Shown here: piece by piece, positions 25,743-36,931 of the stretch | How positions within the stretch are numbered: position 1 is the stretch's first letter | Layout of the letters: every line of letters starts with the position of its first letter | Source: Aptenodytes patagonicus | Lineage: Eukaryota; Chordata; Aves; Sphenisciformes; Spheniscidae | Assembly (NCBI RefSeq): GCF_965638725.1 | Contig: NC_134955.1 | Location: 12,304,316 to 12,368,315, forward strand | Reading direction: 5' to 3' | Length of the DNA: 64,000 nucleotides | Position numbers and translations under genes: made by a program | Notes under the pieces: generated by a model | Seen by the model: only the letters and a program-made list of their open reading frames with translations | Databases searched by the model: none | What the model was told of the DNA's origin: nothing

Positions 25743-27786
25743 ATAATTTTTGGACTTTGGGGAGAAACTATCCAACTTTATTTAAAATAATCTCAAGCTC
25801 AAAAATCAAATGTAAATGCAAAAATGTATGTAAATTTTACTATTGGCTGTATGGAGGGATTGCCATTCTGCTGCAAACACACAAGCTGTGCATTCTCTAA
25901 AATTATTGCTTGACAGCTCTGATCCTTTATATATTTCAGTCTTTCCAATCCTGTGCTTTCTTATCTTTTTTCCCCCCACATGTACAGTACTCTACATGCA
26001 GGTGAATTTTTCCTGTGTATTTGTGTACATATTTACATGTATTTATCAATATTTCACATTTCTGTCTCCGCTGTAATTTGTAAATGGGTAGTTTTTTCCT
26101 GTCTCATGTTGGCCTCTCCAACAACACTGGGACATCCATGTGCTGGAGTATGTTTTGTCATTCCCAGTAGCAGCAAGATGGGATGAGGTTTTTCATAAAA
26201 CCACTTTACTGTATGGATAGTGAAGAAATAGCAACTATCCTTGTAGCCAGCTTCTGCCGTAGAGACAGCATGGGTGACAGCTACCAGTTTCCTGAGAGAT
26301 TCTGATTAAGTTTTGCTGAAGAAGTTTTTATGCCACTCACTTTTAAGAAGCTGTTTAGCAATGTACTTTGAAAATGTACCTGTTGTACCACATCTTTCTT
26401 AATTTATAGGAACACTGTCAACAACAAAATGTTAGACTACTTCCTCTTAAGAACACAGCATATGAAATCCACTGGATTATAGGTTGATCTAGCTAAGTAG
26501 AGGGATAGAACATGAAAACTATGAGTAAATTCTTACAATTGATTTCTCTGCAGGTGGGTGGAGACCCAGTCACCCATTGCATAACAAAATTTACCTGTCA
26601 TAACGTGTTACCAAAATGTACAAGCAAATTAAGGTGTACACAAAAGGCAAGGCAATATTACCATACTAAAAAGGGGCATGAGGTCGTCTCTAGTAACCAG
26701 ACCTGATACAGAAAAATAAAGATGCCTTTGGACAAAATATAATTCTTCTGACCTAAGTGTTTAAAAAGTGGATAGTAAAATGGAAAGTAACTGTTAAGTC
26801 ACTCTTACAAGGGAAATAATCTTAAGCTTTATTTGAGGAAATCCTGGAACTTTTCAAGTAGCACTTCTATTTTATGAAGTATTTTCTTCTGTTTACGTGG
26901 CACTGTTCTGACAAGTGAATCATTTTGTTTTTCTATAGTGCAAGTGTAGTTTGGTTTTAATCATGCTGAAACTTATCTCTTTTTCATTCTGGGAAAACCT
27001 GAGAAATAAACTGGAATTCACTGCATGTTTTAGCAAACAGTAGATACTTGGATGAGGTGCCTCATGACTTACTGCTTATAAGGCTTTAAACATATGATCT
27101 GCTCTCAAATTGTGCCACAAATGTGGTCATACCTTTCTTGTTCAGGCTTTTGTTAGACTTCTGTACTGAGCCCACAGGCAGGGCTTGTATGCAGTAAGCT
27201 TCCAAGGATCTCGGTATGCACTGACGCTTTCCTCCTTTGGCTCTGGCATTTTTCCTCTGCTGCTGCTTCACAGTAGTAGGAGTCTAAATCCCAGCTGTTT
27301 TGGAAACATCCTGAATGTTTGGTTTTCTATCTTGTTTGTCTCTGAGGGCAAGTAATTGACTAACAGATTCCTCACATTACTCCATAGATATGTTGCTTAG
27401 GGTCTATAGTTCAACTCTTCCAAAAATGATAGAAGCAATACAAGAAACAATAGTTTTGAGGGAGTCCTAAAACAACATGATGCTTTATTTAATGGCATGA
27501 AAAATACCCAGTTTCAACAAAAAGAAATAAATCTTCCTTTGCCTTTGTCTTCTGTCATCTGCCCGAAACATTCTGGGGGATGAAACATGTCCAGGATCTC
27601 TCATCATTATTGTCTTCTAAACCATGAAGTTTGTCCAACTTAGTGCATTTTTATCCTGATTAGGTTTTCGCTACTTGTCTTGCCTGTTTCTTATTGTCTT
27701 TGTCTGTCTTTTTCCCAGCTTTGTGAAGATTATGGTAGTCTCTTCTTTGTTTCTGTGGACTTAGTGCATGACTTCTTCCTGAGAGA

Positions 27787-27820
27787 CTCCTCTTTCTTTT
27801 TTCTTTTTTTTTTCTTTCTT
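27787..27820. repeat. 34-bp pure pyrimidine tract
   Basis: Only C and T, mainly TTTC and poly-T units. Such tracts can be polypyrimidine parts of splice acceptors, but no AG follows closely on the plus strand. Confidence 0.75.
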
Positions 27821-29965
27821 GTTTAAGGAAGGGTGACTCCCAAACCCCATCCCTGAGAAGGATAAAGTGGTAGCTCTTTCTAACTCTAGCCAATATCCTT
27901 AACATTCTACTTTTTTTAGTCAGAGCAGTGGAGAAATTTCAGCCTTTTCCATTGTTCCTAGCTTGGCGAATATATACGCGCAGAAATAAACTTGTTCTAT
28001 GGATACAGCAATTTTCATAATGATAATACTGTACGATCTATTATTCCTCATTGATACATATAACATTTCCCCAAATCATTACATATGTTCTGTTGAATTC
28101 CACTTAATTTGCATGTGTACATATGGTCTGTGGTAAAAAATGTAGCAGAAAGGCTTAAAAAGACTTTCTAAGCAGCCTTTTTTGCTTGTCATTAATTTGT
28201 TACCTTTTATCCAATCCATGATGCAAGAACAATTACACATCGCTCCAATTTGTGTTCCTATTGGTAGAGAGGGCTTATTGCTGCAAATCAAAGGAATGTT
28301 AATAGAATTTTATATGTAGAAATCAAATCACTAATAGTATGCGTGTATGACTTTTGCACACTTTTTGTTGTCCCCTCCTGATGTCAGGTGGTTTAACAGA
28401 TTAATCGCCGAACCACTTGTGTAAACATCTTCTGTTTGTTGCCTCTTCTATTTGATGGTGAGCTTCTTTCTCCCTGGAAGTAAAGGCAGGCTTTGTATAG
28501 ATAGTTTAAACTAAGAAGTATGGGAGGGATAGTTTGGTCATCTAGTGATAGAATGGATTATAATTTGTATAGATTATTAGTTATGGTCACTCTACGAAGT
28601 TTAAGCTGGCTGTCAAATTTGGATTTGAGAGGAATTTTCTCCAGACTGTACAGATAAGAACCTGTTGTTCAGTAGTTGTACTTAAGTTAAAGAAAAAAAA
28701 AAAGCCCCTAGGTGTGTTTAGGGTTTTTTGTTTGTTTTGGTTGTTATTGTTGGTTAATCTAGGATGACAATGTGTAACTGCAGAAGAGCAGAGCCCAGGT
28801 AGGGGCTGAACTCCAGCCCCTCCTATTTCTTTCTGTTGCCTATATAATAGAGTTGTAACTGGGTATTTTGGTTTTCATTTCAGAACATATAAGATTTTTT
28901 TTTGTTCCAGATTTGAATGAATTCCTATGAAATTCAAGCTGATCAAATTCTACTGGAGCTTCTACAGAAGTCCAGGGTAGTTTTAGACTCTATTTATATA
29001 GCTGTATCTAGCTCTATCTAATGTATCCTTACCAAAGGAAAAGAATGGAGTTATGCAGAGCATTGACTTAGCTATATATGTTTTCTGATTTCTGTAGCTT
29101 GTAAAATTGCATGGTATTTGTACATGCTCATTTAAGATTTCAATTCTTATTTTTTAAGACGGCAAGCTGATCATATGAGATTTTACACCTTAACTTTTTA
29201 TATGTATAATTGCCTGATATCAAATAATTGTGCGTATTTTCTTCTGTAGCTGAAATAGCTTGTCTGCACCTCACTGTCCTATTGACTGAATAGCACCCAA
29301 TTCATGCTGTTCTTTCTCAATTGTTTGCTTTTTACTGAAGGTTTTCAGAGCTTTATTTCGGTTGGATGTAAATTCAGTCACTGTAAGAAACTGCATGTGA
29401 AAAGAGAAATCTGAGTTAAAGGATTTTTTTTTTTATATTTTGGGCTATAAAATTTCGTCAAAATAGAAATACATTTGAATCAATTTGGAAAAACTTATTT
29501 GCCAGATACAGCATTCCATTTTTCTTCTGCAAACAAAGTAGAAAAGTGATAGCTGTGTAAAGTACCAATACACATTTTGATGTGGTCAGACTTTGAGGAG
29601 TTAAGAAAATACAAGAATCTAGCATAGATTCAAGAATACAAGGACTAGCAGCCATTTGAGACTAAAACATGAAAAGAAACAAATAAGTCTAGTGGAAATG
29701 TAAAGATCATATAATCAGAAAGTATTAGCCAACCATGCATTTCTCCAAAGAGGGATCAAATACTAGAGTGAACAAAGAACACTTTGAAGCCCAGTACTTT
29801 AATGTGCCTGTTCAACGTGCTTTTTGTTGTTGTCCTCTGGACTAAACTTTGCCTTGCAGAAATCAGTAGTTCAGGTCTATAAACAGCAGCTGTCCCTATA
29901 GTCAAAAAGGTAGGTAGGTAAAGCATATTTAGCATGCTTTTCTTCACCCAAGCCCTGTTTTGTTG

Positions 29966-29968
<3 letters not shown>

Positions 29969-29998
<30 letters not shown>
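29969..29998. repeat. AC dinucleotide microsatellite, 15 units
   Basis: Perfect (AC)15. Probably length-polymorphic. It creates an artificial run of Cys-Val codons in an open frame on the minus strand, which should not be read as a gene. Confidence 0.95.
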
Positions 29999-30000
<2 letters not shown>

Positions 30001-31019
30001 TTGTGCCTAATAATACCATTGATTTAATTGTCTTGTATTCTTCTAAAATGATAATTGCTTCCTGTCAAAACTGCAACTGCATAGTTTTCCAAGAGGACTA
30101 AGATTTCAAAAGAAGGGAATGTTAACTTTTAGTGGCTATTTTTAACAAAAAAATCAGCAGGTTTTTACCTCTGTGCATTAGTTATTTTCCTTGGCTTTTT
30201 TCAGTAAGAAATTAGGATTCATGTTTGTGAATCAGGTAAACAAAGGGTTTGGGGCTTTCTTTATTTTCCTTTTTCTAGTTTATGATTTACTACCTCTCCT
30301 CACCAACCATCTGAAAATATTAAAGGATATACTATATTTTCTTCATGGGCTACTTATACTTAATTGTTTAAAGTGACTTTTATAAAGGAGCATATTTTTA
30401 GGTAAATGCCTTTGGTTTGTGGTATTTCATGCTTGTAACTGAGTGTAAAAAGTATTTTACATACATTTTTAAAGACATAGTTGTCCATATAAGTATTCAT
30501 ATGCAAATTACAGTCTGTAGCTGCATAAACGTAGGTTGTATTGCTGGAATATTTTAATGACAATAATTAAAAAAAAAAGGATTGTGATACCAAGAAAGTG
30601 TCATCATACTGTTAAAGCAATTTTAAAAATACTGCAGTGCAGAAACTTTCCATTTGTGGCATAACTAGTATCTGGCATAACTGATTCTGGTATGAAAGAC
30701 CACCATGTGGGTTCTGAGGATGAGGACAAGAATAAGGGTTACTTTATTGTATTTATATTGAGGAATCAACCAAGAAAAAATATTTTTCTTGGCGTCTTGA
30801 GCAAGTTCCTTTATCCCACAGTTAAATACCTTCTAGTATTAATAAAACTGTTCAAAAGAAATACGGGTTTCAATGCACAAAGAGGGATGAAAATTGTCAA
30901 GTAGAGTATTCTTGAGGAAATAACTATTTTTCAAACTCTGTATTGTTTCAAAAGACAAATGTCATCTTAACTTACAATTGAGGGGGGAAAAAATGTATGT
31001 CAAGTAAGTGAAGTTATAA

Positions 31020-31480
31020 GTACATTTGCATAGCCTGGAGCAACAGCTTGGAGAAGGGCGAGTTGCATTTAAATCTCAGGCTGCCTGGAATGCTATAATT
31101 CTACAGCTATAGAATTTGTCTTTCTCATAATGTCATACAGCCCGGCACTTTTGCTGTGGAATTAGCTACTTTACAACTGATACCCCTCCTTGGTTTATTT
31201 GTCTGCCTGCAGCTGCCTTTTATTCTCCAGCTCTTCCCACAAAGAACATGTAATTGACTTGTATTGTACAGTAGCCAGACTTCAGAGGGAAGGGAAACCA
31301 GAAATGCTTTGCAGCTCACAGTCAGGGAGGAAGGGGAGTCATAAGCTTTGATTGACAAACTGCTTTTGAGAATGATGCAGGCACTTAGGACAGGTACATG
31401 GCTTTTCTGGAAATCAGAGACGGCACCTAAAACACTGTGAAGCAATGTGTGATTAACTCAGGAAACAGTGGGAGCATTTC
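31020..31480. other. Less AT-rich block, possible conserved non-coding DNA
   Basis: This block is less AT-rich and less repetitive than its surroundings. It lacks mononucleotide runs and carries TGATTGACA at 31349-31357, close to the PBX-MEIS consensus. A 106-codon open frame on the minus strand (31125-31445) overlaps it but has no splice context or recognisable product. The idea that it is a conserved element is inference; alignment to other amniotes is needed. Confidence 0.2.
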
Positions 31481-33873
31481 CAGGGAAAAGGAATGCTGAT
31501 AGTCATTTTTCCTAACTGAAGCAATCCTCTGCAAATACATCTAATGCTGTCAGTCAAAAGAGAATGATGAAGCAATACTGAATAGTTTTCTTCCTTCCCC
31601 TGGTAAAAGCTATGCAGCTTGTTCTAGGGAAAACATTAATCTGTCAAAGCCTGTGCCACCATCATCTCCATCACTGGGTGGAGGATTGGAGCATGTTTTT
31701 GTCCATGCTGTGTTTATATTCCTTATAGTGCCCTGTTTAGGGGATTTGAGCACATGCTTGTGTTTGAATCCCATTCAGGGTGGAAGAAGGGGGCTTCAGA
31801 TGCCAAGCTGCTGCCAGCTGTTCTCATCTTTCTGGTAAAACCCCAGATGTTCTGATGAACATCTGTGGGATAGGAGGTAAAAAGTGGAGTGGCTTTCAAC
31901 CTGCCCTGCTTGATCTCTATTATAAAAATAGAAAAGCTGTTTCCACTCTGTTACAACCCTACTGGAGGGAGAAGGAGGTAATGTGAGCTTGCTACCAGCC
32001 TGGGACCTGCAGGAGTACTGTGCACCTATTAATATTGGTACCTTATGCTACAACATTCACTTCAAAGCATGGCACTATGATACTCCCAGATACAACACCC
32101 ATCCTTAATTTATATACATGGGTGTACTTGTTGGCACAGTTACGTATCACACTAGTAGTTTTTTCTTACTAAACTTTACTACAATGGCAGCGTCAGAATA
32201 TAAAATGGCTAGACTCAAGGCTAATCAATACACTTAATATTTAATTAAACTCTCTAAGTTCTAGGATCATATCTCACCAAAGTTACTGGATTCTGACATA
32301 TCCCCTATTATTAGTATATTCCCTTTCTTTACGTAGGTATCTCTAAATAATATTGGAGTTGTTTTGGGTTTGTCTGGGATTTTTTTTCTTCCTGTTATAG
32401 GATGATAGGTAAAAGAAAGGTCTGAAGCAGTTGTGGATGGAGATTTTATGCTTTAAGTAAAGCAAACAGTATCTCAAAAAGTGGAGTCACTTGCTCTGGT
32501 GATTAAAACACACCACTGATGAATTGTTTCATTGCCTTATTGCAGTATGAGATGATCCAACTCTGAATATGCATTTCCTAGTAAAAGCATGTCAGTCTCT
32601 TGTTTTGTGAAAGTTCAGTATATCATAAGGTGACATTGGGTTTTTTGGTGGTGTTTTTTTTAATATATATATTTAAATATAGGTTAGGGTATCTGCTTAT
32701 CAGATTTTTTGGTGTTAATTTTCTTCATACAAGACTGCTGTTAGAGGCTTAACATTTCTTTTAAAAGAATAGATAAACATTTTTTTATAATTCTGTGTAT
32801 GATGAATATGTCTATGAAAAATAGAAAATCTTCCTCCTAACTAAAACAACCCCCCCCCGATTTTGCTGGTGTTTTTGAACAAAAACACTTGTGTCTTTTA
32901 AAACTAGGACATTCACCTTGAAGAGAATCCTAGGAAGAGAATGTACAGAAAAATAGGTCACCTGGTTGCCCATTAGGAAACACCCACCAGAAAATTATGA
33001 TCAGACTGAAGTATAGCAAGAAATGTAGAGAGGGGGTATTAAGTTTTAGATTTAAGGTGAAAAAGATACAATCTAGATCAGAGGGAAGGATGGAAAGGGG
33101 TGCGTGGAAAGGAGCAGGCAGAGAAAAGGTATTTTAGAGTCTGATGTTGGTAGTGGTATGTCTTTGCAACAAGTTACAAAACTGTGATTTAGGCAGTTCT
33201 GGAGGCATGACAAATGCAGTGTGCTTTAAGGGTTATCTGGCAAAAATTCTCACTGGAAGTGCATCCTTTTAAACGTTGGCAAAGAATGAGGCACCAGTCC
33301 TATGCCCAACAGCTACTTCTGTGTGAAGCTAGGAAAAAGTAGAATAAATGATTCTGTTAATCCCAGCTTTTTCCTTGCAATACTTCTTTGAGGCAGACAA
33401 ATTTTAGCAATGTACATATACATATGGTGATGCTGAATATGCACAATCGATTAATGTTGTATTCTGAAACTGCCTAACTCTTAGCATGTGCCTAGTAGAA
33501 ATGTGTTGTTTGAGACTTAAAAAGGAAATTAAAAAATTGGATAATTCCAAAGGGACAAGCAAAAGTCGTGGTTGCATCCACAGATTGAATCCCCTTTCTG
33601 CAAAACATCAAGTAGCTTCTTTAAAATTCTCAAAAAATGTTCTCATATATATTCAGCATATATAATAAATTTTACCTTATTTTGGGGAAATAGTTGAACC
33701 ATGCTGGCTGAAAATCAGTGTTTTGAAGCCAATCACTTTAACCCAAATGATCACAATTTTGTCATATGTCAAATAACTGAAACTGCAAAATTGCAGTGTT
33801 ACAATGGAAAGTGACAGACAATTTTATCTATAGACATTCTATTGATACTCTTTTTTTGATTGTTTTTTTTAAG
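31481..33873. other. Gene-free stretch
   Basis: Nothing definable beyond a run of 9 C (32850-32858) and short T-runs. The part 31650-31990 is slightly GC-richer and open on the plus strand in two overlapping frames of 60-68 codons, with no recognised product. Confidence 0.5.
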
Positions 33874-33973
33874 TGCACTACATTAAACTTCTCTAATGAA
33901 AAGTACAAAGACATGAACCATCCAATGAACCTTGCAACAGTCTGGCAGCAGCAGTTATCCAATCAAGAAAAAT
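33874..33973 (+). CDS. Candidate internal exon, 100 bp, unidentified
   Basis: A strong polypyrimidine acceptor (CTTTTTTTGATTG, then T8, AAG) is followed by 100 bp and the donor AAT|GTGAGT. Only the first frame is open. It gives 33 residues including NFSNEKYKDMNHP and NLATVWQQQLSN, a protein-like composition, and ends with one leftover base, T. The next splice-bounded segment (34169) begins GA, so direct joining creates TGA at the junction. So either this is the end of a reading frame, an exon was missed, the pair belongs to a non-coding RNA, or the gene is decayed. No family is recognised. Confidence 0.3.
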
Positions 33974-34168
33974 GTGAGTTAACAAAGTTTTTTTTCTCTA
34001 GAATTCTACTGGTAGAGGTAGAGTAAGTTTTCTATCATTTTTTTTTTCACAAGCTGCGTGGAAATTTTAGAATAAATGACAAAGAGTAAAACTTCAGCAT
34101 TGAAAACAAGTATTAACCAAAATCAGTCTTTGGTCAGGGTTTGTACTTATTTTCACTTTCTGCTGTAG

Positions 34169-34221
34169 GAATGGAGATCAGTTACTGTGTCCCTGATAAA
34201 AGCTTCCCACATTACTTCCTG
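34169..34221 (+). CDS. Candidate internal exon, 53 bp, unidentified
   Basis: It is bounded by a textbook acceptor (TTTTCACTTTCTGCTGTAG) and a textbook donor (CTG|GTAAGT). It lies 195 bp after the previous candidate. Two frames are open. One reads EWRSVTVSLIKASHITS with two bases left over, which is the phase needed by the candidate at 36792. The other reads MEISYCVPDKSFPHYFL and ends in phase 0, which would meet a stop in that candidate. Both splice signals are good, so some spliced transcript is plausible. Coding status is uncertain. Confidence 0.3.
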
Positions 34222-36791
34222 GTAAGTTTATTTTTACCATGTGGTAAATGTACTATTCACCCTGCAACTAATTCTTAAAACCTAGGGCTGTTAATTGAGT
34301 CTGCAAGTATCCTAGATCAATGTGTAGGATATATGCTGATATCAAGTTTCACATGTGATTAAGAATTATTATTTAGGATTAATTCAGCAAGGAAACGTCA
34401 GCTTAAAGCCTAAAAAATGTCTGTAAATGTCTGTCTTGCATCCTTTTCCTAAGAAAAAGCAAAGTCATGCTTTTCTTTCTATGGATTAAAATATCTTCTT
34501 GCAATGTTTTAATTTCCCTTTTCTTGGACTGGAATAGGGTAGGAAATCCAAACATCAATATGAATACTGAATTCAGGAAGAAGTATAACTTTACTATTTT
34601 GGCCTAGATCAGTGTGCAGTACTAGTCTCCTTTACTTGTACTTTAGAGTATAGTAGTATGCTATTATATGTACGTACATCCGCATGGAAGGAGAAGCCTG
34701 TCATCCTTTGGAATCTTTTTCTCCTAATTCTTCACTTCTGCCTAACTTCTCACAGACAAGGTAAGATGGAGCTTAGTCATAGTGAGTATTAACCTCTTCA
34801 GGTTTCTAAAAAGATCCCCAGAAAAGTAAATGTAAAACTTCATCCCTCCTCTTTTGCTGGAATCCTGCTATTGTAGAGCCCTTTTCAACACCACTTCCCC
34901 CTCCCCCTCCCCCCCCCCCTTAAAATAGAAAATGAGCTCTAATGGGAGGTGTTCTCTGTGGATAGACTCTGTGTGTGCTAAAAAGTATTCGATATATTTA
35001 GCTTCTTGGTAGGCTAGATTTTAAGGACATGGAAACAGAATAACTTGCTTGCCCACAAAGGTTTGGATTTCTGATACTGTTTTGCTTTCCTTGTAAACTA
35101 TTATAAATGTCTTAATATGGTGCTTTTATTGGAACTTCACTTTTAAAACCACTTTCTTAAAGGGAGCAGGAAAAAAAAAAACAGGACATGAATATGGGAA
35201 ATGAAAATATAACGGTTTCTGTAAATGCTTTGTGTAACATTTGTCCAGAAAGACTTGGCCCTTTAAACTGTGTTTGTCAGTTTGGATCATTTTATTGATT
35301 CTCTGGCAATGAATGCTAGTAAACAGATTGACATTCTGTTTCTTGGACTCTGTCTGTTTCTCATATAGAGATTATTAGCTGGCTATTTTGAGACTGAGAA
35401 AAATGTTAGCTTTATAAATAAAAAGACTCATTATGGCTTAATTAGTAGGTTTTTTGCGAGCACTTTGAGTACTTCTCTCTAAGTCTCAAATCTTTCCACA
35501 TAACATGGACTAGTTTACAGGATCATCTGTATGACCTCAAAGCAAACTTTATTTACTTTGTTGTCAATATAAATGTTTTCTTTAAAATGACTGGGCTCTA
35601 GCATATGTCTCCTTATCTTGTTCTGCAGGCTCTTATTTTATTCTGCAGTTGCATATTCTTTTAACTTAACGTTTCTGATTCATATGAAGTGCTCCTCTTT
35701 TGCTGTAGAAAGTTGGAAGCAAAACACCTGTCTTTCTGAAGACTCATCTAGAAAAGTTGCTGCATAAACAACATTAAAAGTATCATAAAGTTTTGTTACA
35801 TTTTTCATAAATATTCTATTATAGCTGCTCAGCTGACTGGCAGAGTGAATGTTGACTAATACCATCCTGTTGAACCAACATACATTTTAGTTCAAGTATT
35901 CTAGATTCCAATTGGGATTTAGTATTCAGCAGAATGAGCGAGTCCCAGATGTAGAAAGTTTATTGCATGTTTTGCCTTGTATATTTTTTTTTGTAATGGA
36001 TTTACTTATCAGACCGGTTCTTGTCTTGTTTTTTTTCTCCTGTCTGGATGAAGCTGGCAGATAAGACTGCCACACAGTATTAGAGTTGTATACATAAATG
36101 AGATCTGCATAATGGATGCCAGCATGAATGATAAAATGACTTTTGTGCGCACTGTAGTGGTAGCAACATACAAGCCAGAAAACCCACAGAAAACACAAAT
36201 CTGATGCCAGATTAAATATTTAAATGAGCAAAAAAATGCTGTGCAAGAAAATGAAGGCACACAGGAAGTCTTGGGCATAAACTTGAGACTCAGTTAAGTA
36301 GTTTTTCCATACAGTTGGGGAGAAATAAGATGATGAGGATGGCTAATACAATTGATTCAATAAACAAAATTGTCAATGCTCATTGGCATTTGTGAGGTGG
36401 ACCTGAGTGACAGGAATGCATTCTAGATGTGGTAGGACAAAAAGTCTTAACTGATAAAAACTTTCGGGATGTTTTTAAAGTGAAATATGAAAAATTATGT
36501 TATAGAACTCCAGTTTTAAGGGCAAATATTATCACTTCTGCTGCAGACTTTTAGCTTGCCTGATTAATAATCTTTATACTTTAATCACTGAATAAAAAAT
36601 AAGAGAATATAATAATGTCTTGCCACTTAAACTTTGTCAGCTATAACATGCTTCTTTTTTATCAGGGATGATGATTATGTATGGGCAGAAAGGATAATAA
36701 GCAACATTTCTAATACAATGTATTTTAAAGTCCTGAAGCATAAATTCTTCAAAATAATACGGAAATTCTCTTTTATATAATTCTTTTCTAG
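34222..36791. other. Presumed intron or intergenic DNA
   Basis: Contains the C-rich run at 34897-34919 and several isolated acceptor-like sites (about 34642, 35365 and 35628) whose following frames do not end at matching donors in a compatible phase. No further exon is called. Confidence 0.4.
34897..34919 (-). repeat. C-rich run; G-quadruplex motif on minus strand
   Basis: C5-T-C5-T-C11. On the minus strand the 11-G run can supply two tracts, giving four G-tracts with single-base loops, a compact quadruplex motif. The plus strand would be an i-motif candidate. It lies in the presumed intron after the 34169 candidate exon. Confidence 0.6.
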
Positions 36792-36930
36792 GCATTACTC
36801 TATACATGTGGTAGAGAATGTACGGCTTTATTCTGAGCCCATCAAAAGCTCCAATGAAGGCACCTACAACTATTCCTACCCAAATAAGCCTTTTGAGTTA
36901 AAGTTCTTATCTTCCAGACTGCCCAATTAA
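36792..36930 (+). CDS. Candidate terminal coding exon, 45 residues plus stop
   Basis: The acceptor TATAATTCTTTTCTAG precedes one leftover base and then 45 sense codons and TAA. The residues run from HYSIHVVENVRLYSEP through NEGTYNYSYPNKPFELKF to SSRLPN. The aromatic, charged and proline content looks like real protein, and the two other frames hit stops early. The stop overlaps ATTAAA (36926-36931), and ten A follow at 36941-36950. That could be a very short 3' UTR, or the 3' end of a retroposed mRNA with its tail. The phase matches one open frame of the 34169 candidate. I do not recognise the family. Confidence 0.35.
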
Positions 36931-36931
36931 A
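36926..36931 (+). terminator. Possible polyadenylation signal ATTAAA
   Basis: The common ATTAAA variant overlaps the stop codon of the candidate terminal exon. It is only 9 bases before an A10 run, closer than usual for signal-to-cleavage spacing (about 10-30), though cleavage within or after the A-run would fit. Confidence 0.25.

Larger units (their letters stand above)
23674..31019. other. Gene-free stretch
   Basis: No supported gene. It contains an A/C-rich tract (25657-25742), a pure pyrimidine tract (27787-27820) and an AC microsatellite (29969-29998). Two acceptor-like sites with short open segments (26554 and 30205) are judged too weak to call. Confidence 0.5.

Noticed and set aside
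26554..26706. Open segment after a strong acceptor (TTTCTCTGCAG)
   Set aside because: No good donor in a usable phase before the stop, and no recognised product.
29756..30019. 87-codon minus-strand open frame with alternating Cys-Val
   Set aside because: The Cys-Val run is the AC microsatellite; no other protein feature is present.
30205..30235. 31-bp segment between a strong acceptor and CAG|GTAAAC
   Set aside because: Too short to judge; its ten codons carry no information and no partner exon is established.
31125..31445. 106-codon minus-strand open frame
   Set aside because: No splice context or family resemblance; the block is better considered as possible non-coding DNA.
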